From the NCBI GenBank assembly GCA_036824045.1, contig DAITAZ010000010.1:1-64000 (forward strand): DNA of 64,000 nt. Direction: 5' to 3'. Below the pieces are notes generated by a model that was not told the origin of the DNA, did not search any database, and saw only the letters and a list, made by a program, of their open reading frames with translations. Source of the stretch: DAITAZ01 sp036824045. Lineage in GTDB: Bacteria; Pseudomonadota; Gammaproteobacteria; Burkholderiales; Rhodocyclaceae. Position numbers and translations under genes: made by a program. This document shows, piece after piece, positions 36,232 to 45,238 of the stretch (position 1 is the stretch's first letter; every line of letters begins with the position of its first letter).

Positions 36232-37316
36232 GGCTGGCTCCGGCCAACCACGGCCACCGGTACCCGGGGCGCGAGGGCACAGAAAAGCTCATAACTGATG
36301 GTGCCCGCCGACGTCGCCACTTCGTCCGCGGCCAGCCCCTCGCCCCACAGGACGACAGGGGTTCCGACGCGGGCCTCCGGCAGCGCCGACAGATCCACCG
36401 CCAGCATGTCCATGGACACCCGCCCGAGCGTGCGGGTACGCTGCCCACCCACCAGCACCGGCGTTCCCGTTGGCGCGTGGCGCGGATAGCCGTCCGCATA
36501 GCCGCAGGCCACCACGCCGACCCGCATGGGCCGATCGGCGGCAAATGTGCCGCCATAGCCGACCCGCTCCCCTGGCTGCAGATCCTGGAGGCCAATGATC
36601 TCGCTGGAGAGCGTCATCACCGGCCGCAGCCCCAGAGCCTGGGCACTCGCCTGGTCAGGGAAGGGAGAGCCGCCATAAAGCATGATGCCTGGACGAACCC
36701 ACGCCCCCGCCGCCTCTGGAACACGCAGGATCGTCGCCGAATTGGCCACTGACCAGGGAAGACCCGCATCCCCCGTCGTCCGCCGGAACAGATCGAACTG
36801 ACCGGAGATGCCCCGCGCCCCATCCGCATCGGCAAAGTGAGTCATCAAGGTGAGCGCGGCCACGTTGGGGTGGTGGCGCAGCCGGGCCAGCGCCGCCAGG
36901 AATGCGTCCGGCGTCAGTCCGAGCCGGTTCATGCCGCTGTTCATCTTGAGCATCACCGAGACCGGCCGCGACAGCCGGGCGCGGGTGAGCATTTCCACCT
37001 GCTCGCTGCAATGCACGGCGGTCGCCAGATCCAGTTCGGCAACAAGGGGCAGGTCCCTGGGCTGGAAAAAGCCTTCGAGCAGGAGCAAGGGTTGGGTGGC
37101 ACCTGCCTGGCGCAAGGCTACCGCTTCGGCCAGATCGAGCATGGCAAAGCCGTCCGCTGCATCCTTGAGCGCCGCGTAGGCGCGCAGCAGGCCGTGCCCA
37201 TACGCATTGGCCTTGACCACGGCCCAGGCGCGAGCGCCGGGGGCATGGGCCTGGGCCAGCCGGTAGTTGTGAAGCAAGGCGGAAAGATCAATGTGGGCCT
37301 GGATCGGACGCGGCAT
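36228..37316 (-). CDS. alr: Alanine racemase
   Basis: 362 residues, fold-type III PLP enzyme that converts L- to D-alanine for peptidoglycan. The PLP lysine is K35 in VVKANAYGHG, and the catalytic tyrosine region is VGYGGTF followed by RVSMDMLAVDL. Length is standard. First gene of the alr-radA-permease set, each joined by ATGA overlaps. The 175 bases upstream are shared with the divergent lplT gene. Confidence 0.97.
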   Translation of the reverse strand: MPRPIQAHIDLSALLHNYRLAQAHAPGARAWAVVKANAYGHGLLRAYAALKDAADGFAMLDLAEAVALRQAGATQPLLLLEGFFQPRDLPLVAELDLATAVHCSEQVEMLTRARLSRPVSVMLKMNSGMNRLGLTPDAFLAALARLRHHPNVAALTLMTHFADADGARGISGQFDLFRRTTGDAGLPWSVANSATILRVPEAAGAWVRPGIMLYGGSPFPDQASAQALGLRPVMTLSSEIIGLQDLQPGERVGYGGTFAADRPMRVGVVACGYADGYPRHAPTGTPVLVGGQRTRTLGRVSMDMLAVDLSALPEARVGTPVVLWGEGLAADEVATSAGTISYELFCALAPRVPVAVVGRSQP

Positions 37317-37491
37317 GGCTGAGGTGCGAGTGAGGAGAACCCGATGTTACCCCAGTGACGCCGCACCGCAGCAGCACCGGGCACGCCTGACACTTGCGCG
37401 GTGCTTTCAGAACAGCATTAACGCCTTCATGGTATAAACCGCGTCTGTTGCCTGAGGAGGGGAGCGGTTACAAACCGCGACATAAAAACGA

Positions 37492-38754
37492 ATGGGCGTA
37501 GGCTTTTACATCATCATGGTGGCGCAGTTTTTCTCTGCGCTCGCTGACAACGCATTGCTCATTGCGGCCATTGCCATCCTGCGGGACATGAAAGCCCCAG
37601 CGGAATACGAGCCGCTGCTCAAGCTGTTTTTTACCGTCTCTTATGTGGTGCTGGCAGCTTTCGTAGGCGCCTTTGCCGATTCCATGCCCAAGTGGCGGGT
37701 GATGTTCATCAGCAATGCCATCAAGATTCTGGGCTGCAGCATGATGTTCTTCGACGTGCATCCCCTGCTGGCCTATGCCGTGGTGGGCCTGGGCGCAGCA
37801 GCCTATTCCCCCGCCAAATACGGCATCCTGACCGAGTTGCTGCCCCACCGCCTGCTGGTGGTGGCCAATGGCTGGATCGAGGGCCTTACAGTAGGTGCCA
37901 TCATTCTCGGCACCGGGCTGGGGGGCCTGCTGGTCAGCCCTTCGGTCTCCGGCACCCTGCTCGCTTTGGATTTCCCCCTCATCGAGACAGGTGTCGATAC
38001 GGTCCCGGAAATGTGTATTGCGGTGATCGGCGTGCTCTACCTGCTGGCTGCGGTCTTCAACCGCTACATCCCGGATACGGGCGTGGACCACAAGCCCCTG
38101 AAGAGCAACCCCATGTATTTGATACATGACTTCAACCACTGCCTCAGGCTGCTGTGGCGCGACAAACTGGGCCAGATTTCGTTGGCCGTCACCACCCTCT
38201 TCTGGGGCGCCGGAGCAACGCTGCAGTTCATCGTGATCAAGTGGGCGGAGAAATCGCTCAACATGAATCTCTCCAAGGCGAGCATCCTGCAGGCGGTGGT
38301 GGCCATCGGCGTGGCCGCCGGGGCCGTGGCCGCCGCCAAGATGGTATCCATGCGCCAGTCGGTGAAGGTCATCCCCCTGGGCATCGCCATGGGTTTGATC
38401 GTGATCGTGATGAATGGGGTGCACGAGCTGTGGATCGCCGTTCCGCTGCTGGTGATCGTGGGCGCCCTGGCAGGATTCTTCGTGGTGCCCATGAACGCGC
38501 TGCTGCAGCACCGGGGGCACATCCTGATGGGCGCCGGTCACTCCATCGCAGTGCAGAACTTCAACGAGAACCTCTCCATCCTGATGATGACCGGGCTTTA
38601 TGCCCTGCTGATCAAGCTGGATTTTTCCATCTACACGGTCATCACCCTGTTCGGGCTGTTTGTCTCCGGCACCATGTATCTGGTCAAACGCCGGCACGAG
38701 GCCAACCAACGGGAATTCGACTCGGTGAGCCAGCTGGAAAACCTGAAGCACTGA
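37492..38754 (+). CDS. lplT: Lysophospholipid transporter LplT (MFS)
   Basis: 420 residues with about 12 membrane helices. Characteristic LplT stretches include MVAQFFSALADNALL at the N-terminus, YSPAKYGILTELLP and GGFFVVPMNALLQHRG. In enterobacteria LplT flips lysophospholipids inward for the acyltransferase Aas; no aas gene is adjacent, so acylation here must use an enzyme encoded elsewhere. A TATAAA at 37433-37438 could be a -10 element but no matching -35 is clear. Confidence 0.9.
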   Translation: MGVGFYIIMVAQFFSALADNALLIAAIAILRDMKAPAEYEPLLKLFFTVSYVVLAAFVGAFADSMPKWRVMFISNAIKILGCSMMFFDVHPLLAYAVVGLGAAAYSPAKYGILTELLPHRLLVVANGWIEGLTVGAIILGTGLGGLLVSPSVSGTLLALDFPLIETGVDTVPEMCIAVIGVLYLLAAVFNRYIPDTGVDHKPLKSNPMYLIHDFNHCLRLLWRDKLGQISLAVTTLFWGAGATLQFIVIKWAEKSLNMNLSKASILQAVVAIGVAAGAVAAAKMVSMRQSVKVIPLGIAMGLIVIVMNGVHELWIAVPLLVIVGALAGFFVVPMNALLQHRGHILMGAGHSIAVQNFNENLSILMMTGLYALLIKLDFSIYTVITLFGLFVSGTMYLVKRRHEANQREFDSVSQLENLKH

Positions 38755-38767
38755 CCATCCCCGGGCC

Positions 38768-39169
38768 TCAAGCCAGATCCACGGCGTGGCGCTTGAGGTC
38801 CTCCAGGCGAGTGTATTGGAGCGCGCCTTCGTGGGTCGACAGCAACATCACCCGCGGTGCCGCGCCCGCCTGCAGGGCCTCCTGCCAGCGTGGGGCGCAC
38901 AGGCACCAGCGCTGGCCGGGCTGGAGTCCGGGGAAGTCCACCTCCGGCCGCGGAGTGGACAGATCGTTGCCCCGGGATTTGGAAAAGTGCAGGAACGCTG
39001 CGTCCAGCACCACGCAAACCGTGTGCGAGCCCGCATCCTGGAATGAAGTGTCACAGCAGCCATTGCGGAAAAACCCGGTCAGCGGCCTGAAGGAACAGGG
39101 CTCCAGCGGGCCGCCCAACACATTGCGGGCGCCCGGCTGCCCAGGCTGGCGAGGCCAATCCCGATTCAC
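38768..39169 (-). CDS. DUF2237 family protein
   Basis: 133 residues from the GTG at 39169, preceded by GGGAGA at six bases; upstream in-frame sequence runs into pip and lacks similarity. The chain contains the conserved NVLGGPLEPCS, FFRNGCCDTS and HTVCVVL blocks of the family, with several cysteines that could bind metal. Function unknown. It follows pip by 31 bases on the same strand and is convergent with lplT. Confidence 0.8.
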   Translation of the reverse strand: MNRDWPRQPGQPGARNVLGGPLEPCSFRPLTGFFRNGCCDTSFQDAGSHTVCVVLDAAFLHFSKSRGNDLSTPRPEVDFPGLQPGQRWCLCAPRWQEALQAGAAPRVMLLSTHEGALQYTRLEDLKRHAVDLA

Positions 39170-39200
39170 GTGTTTCTCCCGGTGAGGTTTGCGGGCAAGC

Positions 39201-40220
39201 CTAACCCACACCCAGCGCCCGGTCACTGGCGCGAGGGGCGGGATTTCCCCAAGCCTGGAAATCGCCATCCCGGGCAAAAGCATCCAACGCCTCCACCATC
39301 GCTGCCGCCATCTCGGGCTGGAAGGGACTGTGCCCGCCCCCGGCAACGAGCCGCAGACGACTGCCAAAAATGGTCCGATGCACCTGCCAGGCGTTGGCCG
39401 CCCGGCAAACCAGATCCAACCGCCCATGAAGGATGGCAACGGGCCTGCCCTGCAACTGGCTCGCCAAACGCAACAGCACCGGCTCGTCGAGGAAACAGCG
39501 GCGGATCAGGTAATGGGCCTGCACCCGATACTTGTCGACCAACGCCTCCAGGGCCGATGCCGTCGGCGCCGCATAGCCAACCGGGTCCGCATCCGGCTGC
39601 AAGGCCATGTGCTCGAAACGGGCCCACTCGACCGCCGCAGCCTGAGCCCGGGCGAGGTCGTTACCGGCCAGTTGCCGGGCGTAGTAGTGAAGCAGATTGC
39701 GACGGTGACGTTTGGGCGCGAACGCCGCGTAGTGGTGCCAGGCGTCCGGAATCAGCGCAGCACTCTCCTGGAAAAACCACTCAAGATCCCGCCGCCCGGT
39801 GAGGAATACGCCCCGCAGCAGCACGCCGCTGACCCGCGCCAGGTGCTTCCCCCCGTAGGCGATCGCCAGACTGGCGCCCCAGGAGCCCCCCACCACCAGC
39901 CAGCGCTCGATGCCCAAATGTGCGCGCAGCAATTCGATATCCCGCAGCAGCAAATCGGTCGTGTTGTAACGGGTACAGCCCCGGGGCGTGCTGCGGCCGC
40001 AGCCCCGCTGGTCAAAAAGGATCACCCGGTAACGGGCGGGGTCGAAAAAGCGCCGCTGCTGCGGCGTGCAGCCGCTTCCCGGCCCGCCATGCAGGAACAG
40101 CGCGGGCAGCCCGGAAGGATTGCCGCATTGCTCGAAGTAGATGCGGTGACCATCGCCCACCTCCAGGTGGCCGCGGTCAAACGGTTCGATGTCCGGGTAC
40201 AAATTGGTCAGATTCTTCAT
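39201..40220 (-). CDS. pip: Proline iminopeptidase
   Basis: 339 residues, alpha/beta hydrolase of family S33 that removes N-terminal proline. The oxyanion motif HGGPGSG, nucleophile GGSWGAS, acid in HGRLDLV and histidine in GGGHSPF are in the expected order. Cytoplasmic, no signal peptide. Upstream of the DUF2237 gene and divergent from the MATE gene (98-base gap). Confidence 0.95.
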   Translation of the reverse strand: MKNLTNLYPDIEPFDRGHLEVGDGHRIYFEQCGNPSGLPALFLHGGPGSGCTPQQRRFFDPARYRVILFDQRGCGRSTPRGCTRYNTTDLLLRDIELLRAHLGIERWLVVGGSWGASLAIAYGGKHLARVSGVLLRGVFLTGRRDLEWFFQESAALIPDAWHHYAAFAPKRHRRNLLHYYARQLAGNDLARAQAAAVEWARFEHMALQPDADPVGYAAPTASALEALVDKYRVQAHYLIRRCFLDEPVLLRLASQLQGRPVAILHGRLDLVCRAANAWQVHRTIFGSRLRLVAGGGHSPFQPEMAAAMVEALDAFARDGDFQAWGNPAPRASDRALGVG

Positions 40221-40318
40221 GGTCGCGATTCTACCGGCTAACCGCGCCCCACCCGATGGCCCCGGGGAATCCGCGCGATGAGGTAGAGTGCGGGCTCGCC
40301 GCTTTCTGTCCCGCTGCC

Positions 40319-41686
40319 ATGTTTTCCGCGCTCCCCACCGTCCGCAAGCTGCTCCACCACGCAGTGCCCATCCTCATCGCGCAACTGGCAGTCATGGGGA
40401 TGATGGTGGCGGACACCATCCTGGTCGGGCATTTCAGCGCTGTTCACCTCGCGGCGGTGGCAATCGGCTCGGGACTCTACATCTCGGTGGTGTTCGCCCT
40501 GGCGGGGGTGATTCAGGCGGTTTCGCCCATCGTGGCCCACCACTATGGCGCCGGACGCGACCGGGAAATCGCCACCACGCTGCATCAGGCGGTCTGGCTG
40601 GCGCTGGTACTGAGCGTGCCCGGCGCGCTTTTGCTGCTCTACCCGACACCGCTCCTGGCACTCTCCACCATTCCGCCGGAGGTGGAAACCGTGTGCAGGC
40701 AATACCTGGCAGCCATGGCGGCAGCGATCCCGGCTTCGCTGCTCAACCGGGCTTTCCAGGGCTTTGCCAACGCCATGGGCAAGCCCCGGGTACTGATGCT
40801 GATCAACCTGCTGGCGCTGGCAGTGTATTTGCCCCTGGTGGCCTGGCTGATCCGGGGCGGGCTCGGGGTGCCGGCGCTCGGGGCCTTGGGGTGCGCACTG
40901 GCTGCCGCCACCATTTCCTGGATGAATCTCTGCATCGCCACGACCTACCTGTGGCGGGCGCCGTTTTTCCGCACTTACCGACTGTTCAGCGGCTGGAGCC
41001 GCCCGCACTGGCCAACGCTCGCAGAACTCGGGCGGCTCGGGCTCCCCATGGGGTTTTCCAACTTCGTGGAGATCACGTCCTTCACCCTCATCTCCCTGTT
41101 TGTTGCTCGCCTGGGGGCCGAGGTCATCGCCGGCCATCGCATTGTGGCCAATGTGGCCGCGGTGAGCTACATGCTGCCCCTGTCCCTGGCCATTGCCACC
41201 TTGGTGCTGGTCGGACAAGCGGCCGGAGGGCAAGCCTGGCCCCGGGCACGGCACAACGCCTTGACCGGCATGGCGGTGGCCGCAGCAGCCTGCTCAGCGC
41301 TCGGGCTGGGTCTGTGGCTGACGGCCGAGCCACTGGTCCGGCTGTACACCAACGATACCCGGGTGGGCGCCATCGCCCTGGCGCTCTTGCCCTACATTGC
41401 CGTGTATCAGCTTTTCGATGCGGTACAGACCGTGGCCGGACAGGCCCTGCGCGGCTACAAGGTAAGCTTTGCGCCCATGCTGGCGCACATCACGTGCTTT
41501 TGGGGGATTGGCTTGGGGGGCGGCTACTGGCTGACCTACAGGGGCTGGGACCTCGGCCCCTGGCGCACGCCCCCCATGGGCGTGGCAGGGTTCTGGCTGG
41601 CTTCCGTGGTCGCCACAATTGCCATCTCCGTCCTGCTGGGCGGGCTGCTGCTGCGGGTGATCCGGCAGCACGCGGAACGGGACTGA
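40319..41686 (+). CDS. MATE family multidrug efflux transporter
   Basis: 455 residues from the ATG at 40319 (MFSALPTVRKLLHHAVP); earlier in-frame starts read through pip sequence in the other strand. Twelve hydrophobic helices in two six-helix halves, with the NorM-type start PILIAQLAVMGMMVADTILVG. It should export cationic drugs using Na+ or H+. The stop codon TGA is part of a TGATCA whose other strand is the stop of the convergent acetyltransferase gene. Confidence 0.92.
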   Translation: MFSALPTVRKLLHHAVPILIAQLAVMGMMVADTILVGHFSAVHLAAVAIGSGLYISVVFALAGVIQAVSPIVAHHYGAGRDREIATTLHQAVWLALVLSVPGALLLLYPTPLLALSTIPPEVETVCRQYLAAMAAAIPASLLNRAFQGFANAMGKPRVLMLINLLALAVYLPLVAWLIRGGLGVPALGALGCALAAATISWMNLCIATTYLWRAPFFRTYRLFSGWSRPHWPTLAELGRLGLPMGFSNFVEITSFTLISLFVARLGAEVIAGHRIVANVAAVSYMLPLSLAIATLVLVGQAAGGQAWPRARHNALTGMAVAAAACSALGLGLWLTAEPLVRLYTNDTRVGAIALALLPYIAVYQLFDAVQTVAGQALRGYKVSFAPMLAHITCFWGIGLGGGYWLTYRGWDLGPWRTPPMGVAGFWLASVVATIAISVLLGGLLLRVIRQHAERD

Positions 41687-42109
41687 TCAGAGCACCCGGC
41701 TCATGACCCGGTGGATGATCCCCGCTTCTTCAAAGGGATCCCCCTCGGGAACGAACCCGGCCTTTTCGTAGAACCCCAACGCGCTGATCTGGGCGTGCAG
41801 TACCACCCGGGGCAGCCCGCGGGCACGCGCTTCGGCCATCAGCGCAGCGAGCATCGCGGCGCCCACGCCTTGCCCGCGCCAAGGCGCCAGGACCGCCATC
41901 CGCCCGATATGCCCGTCCGGCAGGAGGCGTCCGGTCCCGACCGCCGCGCCATCCGGCAACCGCGCCAGGGCGTGCAGCGAGCGCGCGTCCCACTCGTCCC
42001 ATTCCATGTCCAGCGGCACTTTTTGCTCGTCCACGAACACCGCCAGACGAATGGGGCCGGCCAGGGCACCCAGTGCCTCCCAGGTGCCCAACTGCATGCT
42101 CATCTTCAT
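41687..42109 (-). CDS. GNAT family N-acetyltransferase
   Basis: 140 residues (ElaA-like class). The acetyl-CoA loop is present as RMAVLAPWRGQGVGAAML, and the C-terminal ALGFYEKAGFVPEGDPFEEAGIIHRVM matches the group. Substrate is unknown. The ATG at 42109 overlaps the preceding L,D-transpeptidase stop (ATGA), making it the end of a six-gene minus-strand series. Confidence 0.88.
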   Translation of the reverse strand: MKMSMQLGTWEALGALAGPIRLAVFVDEQKVPLDMEWDEWDARSLHALARLPDGAAVGTGRLLPDGHIGRMAVLAPWRGQGVGAAMLAALMAEARARGLPRVVLHAQISALGFYEKAGFVPEGDPFEEAGIIHRVMSRVL

Positions 42110-42588
42110 TCCCGTATCTCCACGGGGGTTCCGGGGGCAATCAGGTCGAACAGTTCCATGATGTCCCGATTGCGCATGCGCACGCAGCCGATGGAACCCG
42201 GCACACCCATCGGCGCCGTATCCGGGCTGCCGTGCAGATACACGAACCGGCGCATGGTATCCACCTCCCCCAGGCGATTGAACCCCGGCTCGCAGCCGGA
42301 GAGCCAGAGGATCCGGGTCAGAATCCAGTCCCGGCCGGGCTGGGCAGCCGCCAGTTCCGGCGACCACACCTCGCCGGTGGGGCGCCGACGGATGAACACC
42401 GTGTTTTCCGCAGCCCCGGCGCCGATCTTGGCGCGGATGACGTGTTTGCCCCGGGGCGTGCAGAAACTGCCCTTTTTCTCACCGGGCCCCCGCGAAGCCG
42501 TAGACACGGTGTAACGGCGGACCAGCACCCCATGGGCATCCAGCAGCTTCATGCGCTGGGAGGGAATATCGATTTCTATGCGGAACAT
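42106..42588 (-). CDS. L,D-transpeptidase (YkuD) domain protein without signal peptide
   Basis: 160 residues from the ATG at 42588. The YkuD catalytic motif is complete: HGSPD followed by SIGCVRM with the cysteine nucleophile. These enzymes form 3-3 cross-links or attach proteins to peptidoglycan in the periplasm, yet the start MFRIEIDIPSQRM has no signal peptide or membrane helix, and no upstream start restores one. It lies five bases after tadA and overlaps the GNAT gene. Export route, or a cytoplasmic role, is unresolved. Confidence 0.85.
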   Translation of the reverse strand: MFRIEIDIPSQRMKLLDAHGVLVRRYTVSTASRGPGEKKGSFCTPRGKHVIRAKIGAGAAENTVFIRRRPTGEVWSPELAAAQPGRDWILTRILWLSGCEPGFNRLGEVDTMRRFVYLHGSPDTAPMGVPGSIGCVRMRNRDIMELFDLIAPGTPVEIRE

Positions 42589-42593
42589 GAAGG

Positions 42594-43082
42594 TCAGGCG
42601 ACGGCCGTGCGGCCCCGCCGCGCCGCGAAAAACGAGGAAAGCAACCCGCCACACTCGCTGGCGAGCACGCCTCCCAGCACTTCGGCGTGATGATTCAGGC
42701 GGACCTCGGCGAAGAGGTTCACCACGCTGCCGCAGGCGCCGGTCTTGGGATCGGAAGCCCCATACACCACCCGGCGGATGCGGGCATGCATGATAGCCCC
42801 CGCACACATTACGCAGGGCTCCAGGGTGACGTAAAGCTCACAACCGGGCAGCCGGTAGTTGCCCAGGTTGCGCGCCGCGTCCCGCAGCGCCATGATTTCC
42901 GCATGGGCCGTGGGGTCATCCCCGCCAATGGGCCGGTTGTACCCCCGCCCGACGATACGGCCGTCCTGCACCACCACCGCACCCACCGGAACTTCGTCGC
43001 AGGCCCCCGCCTCCCGGGCCAGATCCAGTGCCTCACGCATCAGGGCCTCGTCGGCCAGACTCGCTTCCATCGCTGCGCTCAT
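42594..43082 (-). CDS. tadA: tRNA adenosine(34) deaminase TadA
   Basis: 162 residues. The zinc-deaminase motif HAE (TAHAEIMAL) and PCVMC are present with the helix contact pattern of TadA, which converts A34 to inosine in tRNA-Arg(ACG). Nine bases downstream of a TPM-domain gene and five bases upstream of the YkuD gene. Cytoplasmic. Confidence 0.95.
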   Translation of the reverse strand: MSAAMEASLADEALMREALDLAREAGACDEVPVGAVVVQDGRIVGRGYNRPIGGDDPTAHAEIMALRDAARNLGNYRLPGCELYVTLEPCVMCAGAIMHARIRRVVYGASDPKTGACGSVVNLFAEVRLNHHAEVLGGVLASECGGLLSSFFAARRGRTAVA

Positions 43083-43091
43083 CCTTAACGC

Positions 43092-43589
43092 CTACAACAC
43101 CCGCGGCCGGTTGGGCAGTTCGTTGGGGTTGCTCTCCCGGGCGGGGCAATGCTGCTCCAAGAGTACGGTAATCCGCTCAACGGCTTCCAGCACGCCTTCG
43201 GCGTGGCGGCCATTGGCGCAGGCTTGCTCGATACCCGCACAGATCTGCCGCCAGGTTGCCTCTGGCACGGCACGGCTGATTCCCCGGTCAGCCAGGATTT
43301 CCACCCGGCGATCCGCGAGTTGCAGGTAGATGAGCACACCACTGTTGTGCGCCGTATCCCACACCCGGAGCAAGCCGAACACGTCGGCGGCGCGCGCCCG
43401 GGCGCTCTGCCCCGCCAGCAACTCCAGCAGATCCAGCCCACCCTCAATGCACACCCTCAGTTCAGCGTCGTGGCGAGCCACGGAGGCTTTCACCGCCGCC
43501 ACGATGCGGTCCAGCGCAGCCATGGGGAACGCGCGCCGGATCAACCAGCGAGGCAAGAGCAGATGGCGAAAGACACGTCCAGGCTGCAT
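43092..43589 (-). CDS. TPM-domain protein, second copy
   Basis: 165 residues if begun at the ATG overlapping the previous stop (TGATG), with GGGGGA six bases upstream; an ATG two codons earlier is equally possible. It contains a TPM (phosphatase-like) domain seen in Psb32/YgcG proteins (HNSGVLIYLQLADRRVEILADRGI). There is no strong signal peptide or glycine tail, unlike its neighbour. Likely membrane-associated with the adjacent copy; enzymatic activity is unproven. Confidence 0.8.
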   Translation of the reverse strand: MQPGRVFRHLLLPRWLIRRAFPMAALDRIVAAVKASVARHDAELRVCIEGGLDLLELLAGQSARARAADVFGLLRVWDTAHNSGVLIYLQLADRRVEILADRGISRAVPEATWRQICAGIEQACANGRHAEGVLEAVERITVLLEQHCPARESNPNELPNRPRVL

Positions 43590-44485
43590 CACCATTCCCC
43601 CGAGGCGCCACCGCCGCCAAAACCACCCCCTCCGCCGCCACTCCAGCCGCCGCCGCCCATGCGCCCGCCGCCGGAACTCCATCCGCCGCCGGGCAGCCCC
43701 CCCAGGAAGCTAACCCCCGCGAGCAGCAGCACGAAAAGCACCAAACCCAGCCCAGCGCCCAGCAGCAGGGAGCCGCTCACCATGGTCACCCCGGTCCCGG
43801 CCAAACCGGCGGTCACCGCAGAACCGAGGAAGCGCCCCAGGATCAGACGCAGAATCATCCCGCCAACCAGTGCCGCCACCAGGATGCCACCAAGCGCGCT
43901 GAGCGGGTCTTCCCCGGCACGACCTTGCTCCCCGGAGAAATCCGGCACCGGCAGGGCCTCGCCGCTGATCCGCGCCTCGATGGCGTCGAGCGCTGCCTCA
44001 AGCCCTTCCCTGAACTGCCCGGCCTTGAACCGGGGCGCCATCCGCTCCGCCACGATCTGCTTGGCCACCGCATCGGGGATGGCGCCTTCCAACCCGTAGC
44101 CCACCTCGATACGCATGCGCCGGTCGCCCGTGGCCACCACCAGCAGCACACCATCGTCCGTGCCCTTGCGTCCCAATTTCCAGGACTCCGCCACCCGGAT
44201 CGAAAACGCCTCGATGCTCTCCGGCTGGGTGGACGGCAGAATCAGGATCGCGATCTGGCTTCCACGGGCGGATTCGAAGGCAGAGAGCCTCTCTTCCAGG
44301 ACCTGCGCGTCGGCCGCCGCGAGCACCCGGCTCAAATCAGTAACGTGAGCCTTGAGCGGCGGCACCGGCACCAGTTGCTGGGCCCAGGCCACGCCCATCG
44401 CCAGCCAGGCGACCCACAACAGGCGCAGGCAGGCCGCGACAAGCGAGCCTGCCCGGGGGCGCCCCGGACGACGCAGTGCGATCAC
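43589..44485 (-). CDS. TPM-domain membrane protein, YgcG-like
   Basis: 298 residues: signal peptide (cleavage after AWA), periplasmic TPM domain (about 40-185, with SQIAILILPS and DDGVLLVVATGDRRMRIEVGYG), two hydrophobic segments near 205-260, and a glycine-rich tail of about 35 residues ending SGGGGGGFGGGGASGEW. Such proteins accompany LemA lipoproteins, as here (six bases downstream). Role in envelope maintenance is inferred from that pairing. Confidence 0.88.
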   Translation of the reverse strand: MIALRRPGRPRAGSLVAACLRLLWVAWLAMGVAWAQQLVPVPPLKAHVTDLSRVLAAADAQVLEERLSAFESARGSQIAILILPSTQPESIEAFSIRVAESWKLGRKGTDDGVLLVVATGDRRMRIEVGYGLEGAIPDAVAKQIVAERMAPRFKAGQFREGLEAALDAIEARISGEALPVPDFSGEQGRAGEDPLSALGGILVAALVGGMILRLILGRFLGSAVTAGLAGTGVTMVSGSLLLGAGLGLVLFVLLLAGVSFLGGLPGGGWSSGGGRMGGGGWSGGGGGGFGGGGASGEW

Positions 44486-44491
44486 CGAACC

Positions 44492-45139
44492 CTACTTCGC
44501 GGGTGCGGGAACGGGCGCGGCAGCCGGGGCTGGCCCCCCACCGCCAAAGTTGATGGCAGGCGCGGTGGAAATGGCCTTCTCGTCTTCCACCTGGAAATTG
44601 GCCTTGGGTTTGTTGCCGAACACCATGGCGGTCAGATTGTTCGGGAACACCCGGACTGTGGTGTTGTAGCTCTGCACCGCCTGAATGTAGCGGTTGCGCG
44701 CCACCGCGATGCGGTTCTCGGTCCCTTCCACCTGGGCCTGCAGATCGCGGAACGAAGCATCTGCCTTCAACTGCGGGTAATTTTCCGCCACCACCAGCAG
44801 CCGTGACAGGGCGCCCGAGAGTTCAGACTGGGCTTTCTGGAACTTGGCAAAGGCCTCCGGATCATTGACCAACTCCGGCGTGGCCTTCATCCCCGCAACT
44901 CCAGCCCGGGCTTCGGTCACTTTCGTCAGCACTTCCTTTTCGTGGGCCGCATAGCCCTGAACCACCTGCACCAAATTCGGAATAAGGTCGGCGCGACGCT
45001 TGTACTGGTTGAGCACTTCCGACCAGGCCGCATTCACCTGCTCGTCGGAGGTCTGGATCTGGTTGTAGCCGCAGCCAGAAAGCAGACTGGCGGCGAGCAG
45101 CAGGGCGGCAATCGTTTTGGTGGTTCGCATGGAAGTCAT
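44492..45139 (-). CDS. lemA: LemA-family lipoprotein
   Basis: 215 residues from the ATG at 45139 (a second ATG three codons on is possible). Lipobox LLSGC places the lipidated cysteine at residue 22. The LemA core follows, helical with NAAWSEVLNQYKRRADLIPNL, and a flexible Ala/Pro/Gly tail ends the chain. First gene of the lemA-TPM-TPM-tadA-ykuD-GNAT series. Function of LemA is unknown in bacteria. Confidence 0.92.
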   Translation of the reverse strand: MTSMRTTKTIAALLLAASLLSGCGYNQIQTSDEQVNAAWSEVLNQYKRRADLIPNLVQVVQGYAAHEKEVLTKVTEARAGVAGMKATPELVNDPEAFAKFQKAQSELSGALSRLLVVAENYPQLKADASFRDLQAQVEGTENRIAVARNRYIQAVQSYNTTVRVFPNNLTAMVFGNKPKANFQVEDEKAISTAPAINFGGGGPAPAAAPVPAPAK

Positions 45140-45238
45140 CGCTCCGTGTCTGTCTGTGTTCGACAGGCTCAATATACGGCAGGCCGCCGCCCAATCAAGC
45201 CCAGTCACAAAGATTATCGCGAAAACCGGAGGGGCCGC

